64,000 nt of DNA, from positions 1,534,782 to 1,598,781 of the forward strand of contig SCFE01000026.1 in the NCBI GenBank assembly GCA_004352715.1. The letters run 5' to 3'. Both the position numbers and the translations under genes were made by a program. The notes under the pieces were generated by a model, which was not told where the DNA came from, made no database searches, and was given only the letters and a program-made list of their open reading frames with translations. Below, piece after piece: positions 61,697 through 64,000 of this stretch (positions within the stretch are counted from its first letter, which is position 1; every line of letters starts with the position of its first letter). This DNA is from Hofstenia miamia. Lineage: Eukaryota; Xenacoelomorpha; Acoela.

Positions 61697-62990
61697 GTAC
61701 TGGCCAAAAGTTTGGGAACACTTTCCAAATTTAGAAATTTTTGTATTTTACACTAAAAAACGCAATGTAGAAACAATATGATAACACCGTTTAGAAAGTA
61801 ATTAGTTAATTCAGAAAAACTCACTAATATTTTGTATGCCCACCATTATTGGCTAAAAACTCCGCTTTCTACAATAATCATTAGTAATCTCTGTGCACCA
61901 TGCCACTTTAATTTGCTCCTTCAAATCTTCGAGTGATGTGCATTGGCGCTTCCTTAGACAGTTTTTGATGTTATGCCAGCAATTTTCTGTGACGTTGAGG
62001 TCTGGGGAGTTTCCCGGCCAGTTCTCAAGCAGCCGAAAGTCTTGTGATGCAATTCACTGTTTCACAACTTTGACGCTGTGGCAAGGAGCACCATCTTGTT
62101 GTAGTACACATGTTCCGCGAAGCTGCATAAACATGGGAACTTTCTCCTGAATTATTTTGAGGTAGGCCTTGGCTGTGACTATCTCGTTGTGAAGCACAAA
62201 ATGCAGACCAGCATGCTCATTCACCCCAAATCATCACAGTGAGTGGACAGTTTTTCGCGTGTAACGTGTGGTGAATCTTTGGTTTCTTGGTCGTCGAACG
62301 TGTGGCCGGTGTGATGTAAACTGGCAAATCTTGGATTTTTCACTGAACATTACTTGATGCCACATCTCACGGGTGTAGTGTTGGTATTGCCTGCAGAAGC
62401 GCAACCGGTCTCGAATGTTCTTTGAAGACAATTGGGGTTTGGATGCCGGTTTGCACGATGAAAGGTCAAAAGTAGTATTCAATCAACGCCTAATGGTGCG
62501 TGTTGATACATTCTGCACTACCGCACCTAGATTTGCTTTGACTTCAGAAGATGAAGAGAATGGTTGATTGACGACGTAACGGTGAATGAGATGGTCAGTC
62601 TGAGGGGTTATCACTTTTGGTCTTCCAGACCGCTTGCGAGAGGAAAAATTTTGCAGTTGCTGATAGCGTGTAACACTTCTGGATACCGAAGATACTGACA
62701 CGCCCATTCTAACAGCTATAGCGCGATAATTGTACCCCTCCCCGTACAAGATATGAATTTGAGCACGCTTTGTTGGTGAAATTTCACTACCACGGACCAT
62801 ATTTCAAACTATAATGATAGTGCTTTTTCAGTGAAATTGTATTGTGTGTAAATCTAAAAGATGTGTTAATTTGATTGCTAAATGAATCTGTTGTAAATTT
62901 TACGAAAAATTGGCAATTCCAGGAATTTTACAACGTTTCCAGGAAATAGCATAAAACATGCTTTAGACAGGTTACTGTTCCCAAACTTTT
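61697..62990 (-). mobile_element. Tc1-like transposon with terminal repeats, transposase inactive
   Basis: Inverted ends AAAAGTTTGGGAACA (61706-61720) and TGTTCCCAAACTTTT (62976-62990) match perfectly. The left end begins GTACTGGCC beside a (TA)n run, consistent with TA insertion. The minus-strand transposase starts with ATG at 62800: helix-turn-helix region RAIAVRMGVSVSSVSRSV, then KRSGRPKVITP (GRPR-type motif). An in-frame TGA (62483-62485) interrupts it. It continues in the same frame with NIRDRLRFCRQYQHYTREMW and HQVMFSEKSKICQF, in which the first catalytic Asp (FSDES) is Glu. After a frameshift, LQQDGAPCHSVKVV (second Asp) and ENWPGNSPDLNVTENCWH (Glu) follow. It belongs to a different subfamily from the 59.5 kb copy and is inactive. 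Confidence 0.92.
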
Positions 62991-62999
62991 AAAATAACA

Positions 63000-63815
63000 A
63001 ACGGTATTTCACATTTACAAAGAATTTTCTCCAACCCTATTAGGAAATTTGCAAATCCTGAAGCATGGAAATATTTATATGCTTACGTGTAATGTTTTGC
63101 AGTGTCTGAACTAGTTGATTGACTATTTTTATACGAACATTCTAAATTTTTGTAGAAGAGCTAAATTCTCTCTATACCTAACGTTCATATAATTATAAAA
63201 TGTCAAGCCCATGGAAGGAACAATGAACTTTAACTCGTTTATTGATGTATGCAAAGATTCATTTTCATCTGCGTCTTCAGTATAGAGCATTTTATCCAGT
63301 TTGTATATAGATCCACAAGTTTGACTTTCAAACTACGCTTTAAAAAGATCACATTACTCTCAGGATTAAGAATGGTCAGTAATTGCTAAAAAGCATTTAT
63401 TTTCAACTAAGGAAATCTTCAGTCCATATCTCCAAAGAAATCACTCGAGGTCTTGTAATATTTCTTTGAATTTAGCTCTTGTTATTTGGTTAGGTCCAAT
63501 TGCATGTGTGATACGTGTACATGCGGACGTGTGAAACAAGCTGAAAACTGAAATATGCACTGGTACTGAAAAAATATTGATTGTACTTGCACTTGAACTA
63601 AAACTGAAAACCTTAGTCGAAATATGTTGAAATGGACCTGCTATTGTTTTGCAGTTCAGTTGACAATCCGATATTCAAGTCGATATATTTTTCAACTTTT
63701 CTCAAACTTTTGATAAAACATCGACCGAAAATGTTATTTTATTTCAGTTTTTTTCATTCTTCATGTTTTACTAAACTATTGCTTAACACGATTTAATGTT
63801 TCACTTATTGCTTAG
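63000..63815. other. No gene recognised (probable intron)
   Basis: Sequence between the Tc1 element and the exon at 63816; presumably intron of that gene. A polypyrimidine tract precedes the acceptor. Confidence 0.5.
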
Positions 63816-63914
63816 AAATCTGAAAATCCTCAATCAGTTGAAATGCAATTACGTTATGCCCTGCGGAATTTGGATTTGGACTCTCATAAAGAGGATGATA
63901 ATATCAGTGAAAAT
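63816..63914 (+). CDS. Single internal exon of an unidentified gene (33 codons)
   Basis: The acceptor CACTTATTGCTTAG ends at 63815 and the donor GTAAGT starts at 63915. The 99-bp exon is open in the frame KSENPQSVEMQLRYALRNLD followed by LDSHKEDDNISEN. The composition is balanced, amphipathic and acidic at the end. Length is a multiple of three, so it could be skipped without a shift. The family is not recognisable from so little. Neighbouring exons would lie to the right, beyond the gap, or further left than I could see. Confidence 0.65.
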
Positions 63915-63947
63915 GTAAGTATCTATTTACTTATTAATAACAGGTGA

Positions 63948-64000
63948 NNNNNNNNNNNNNNNNNNNNNNNNNNNNNNNNNNNNNNNNNNNNNNNNNNNNN
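63948..64000. other. Assembly gap (N run, right edge)
   Basis: Unsequenced to the end of the window. It cuts the intron following the 63816-63914 exon. Confidence 0.99.

Noticed and set aside
62234-62482. Separate gene starting at an alternative codon at 62482
   Set aside because: It is the same-frame continuation of the Tc1 transposase after an internal TGA, not an independent gene.
1-64000. CRISPR arrays, bacterial operons, rRNA and tRNA genes
   Set aside because: No regularly spaced direct repeats with unique spacers were seen. The spliced exons show nuclear eukaryotic DNA. No cloverleaf with the conserved tRNA boxes was recognised by eye, although a tRNA scan was not possible.

Overview
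This window looks like AT-rich nuclear DNA from an invertebrate animal. The evidence is spliced exons with GT-AG introns, a domain mixture typical of metazoans (protein-kinase fold, CaaX tail), and a dense, old population of animal-type transposable elements: Penelope-like, L2/CR1-like and other LINEs, Tc1/mariner, piggyBac and hAT. I cannot name the species. Six runs of N are present; the four complete internal ones (2251-3250, 28571-29570, 38294-39293, 60676-61675) are each exactly 1000 bases, so they are placeholder gaps of unknown true length.

Host genes are few and fragmentary. (1) On the minus strand, 16200-18786 holds the 3' part of a gene whose two exons join in phase. Its protein has three 38-residue tandem repeats and ends in CCSCAIL, a CaaX prenylation box. 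A second in-phase terminal exon lies inside the intron. (2) On the minus strand, seven phase-consistent exons between 44668 and 40625 encode a protein-kinase domain that has lost the usual glycine-loop, HRD and DFG residues, so it is a predicted pseudokinase. The C-terminal end of the domain was not found. (3) A single plus-strand exon lies at 63816-63914, against the right-hand gap. (4) A possible conserved exon or decayed gene lies at 13231-13590 (plus).

Most of the rest is decayed mobile DNA. From left to right: a Penelope-like RT fragment (3.4-4.1 kb); a 224-bp hAT-type MITE with a perfect 8-bp target duplication (5.3 kb); a piggyBac pseudogene (8.2-9.7 kb); a LINE RT fragment (10.9-11.7 kb, minus); a Penelope-like RT/GIY-YIG fragment (12.2-12.7 kb, minus); LINE and GIY-YIG scraps (13.9-15.4 kb); LINE RT-tail fragments (24.8-25.6 and 26.3-26.6 kb); a degenerate TE-type gene (30.1-30.6 kb); a nearly complete L2-like LINE with its 3' hairpin and microsatellite tail (31.4-33.96 kb); a LINE with a PHD-finger ORF1 and endonuclease (34.9-36.5 kb); a Tc1 fragment (48.7-49.25 kb); a 293-bp MITE with 80-bp inverted repeats (49.4-49.6 kb); scrambled LINE pieces (50.6-53.0 kb); an hAT remnant (58.7-59.1 kb); and two Tc1-like elements (59.5-60.4 and 61.7-63.0 kb).

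A GC-rich repeat built on GAGCCGAGCT-type words and starting TTGTCAACGAGCCGA flanks three of the four internal gaps, and probably caused those assembly breaks. No CRISPR array, operon, or rRNA or tRNA gene was recognised. All family names come from reading motifs by eye; no database search was run.
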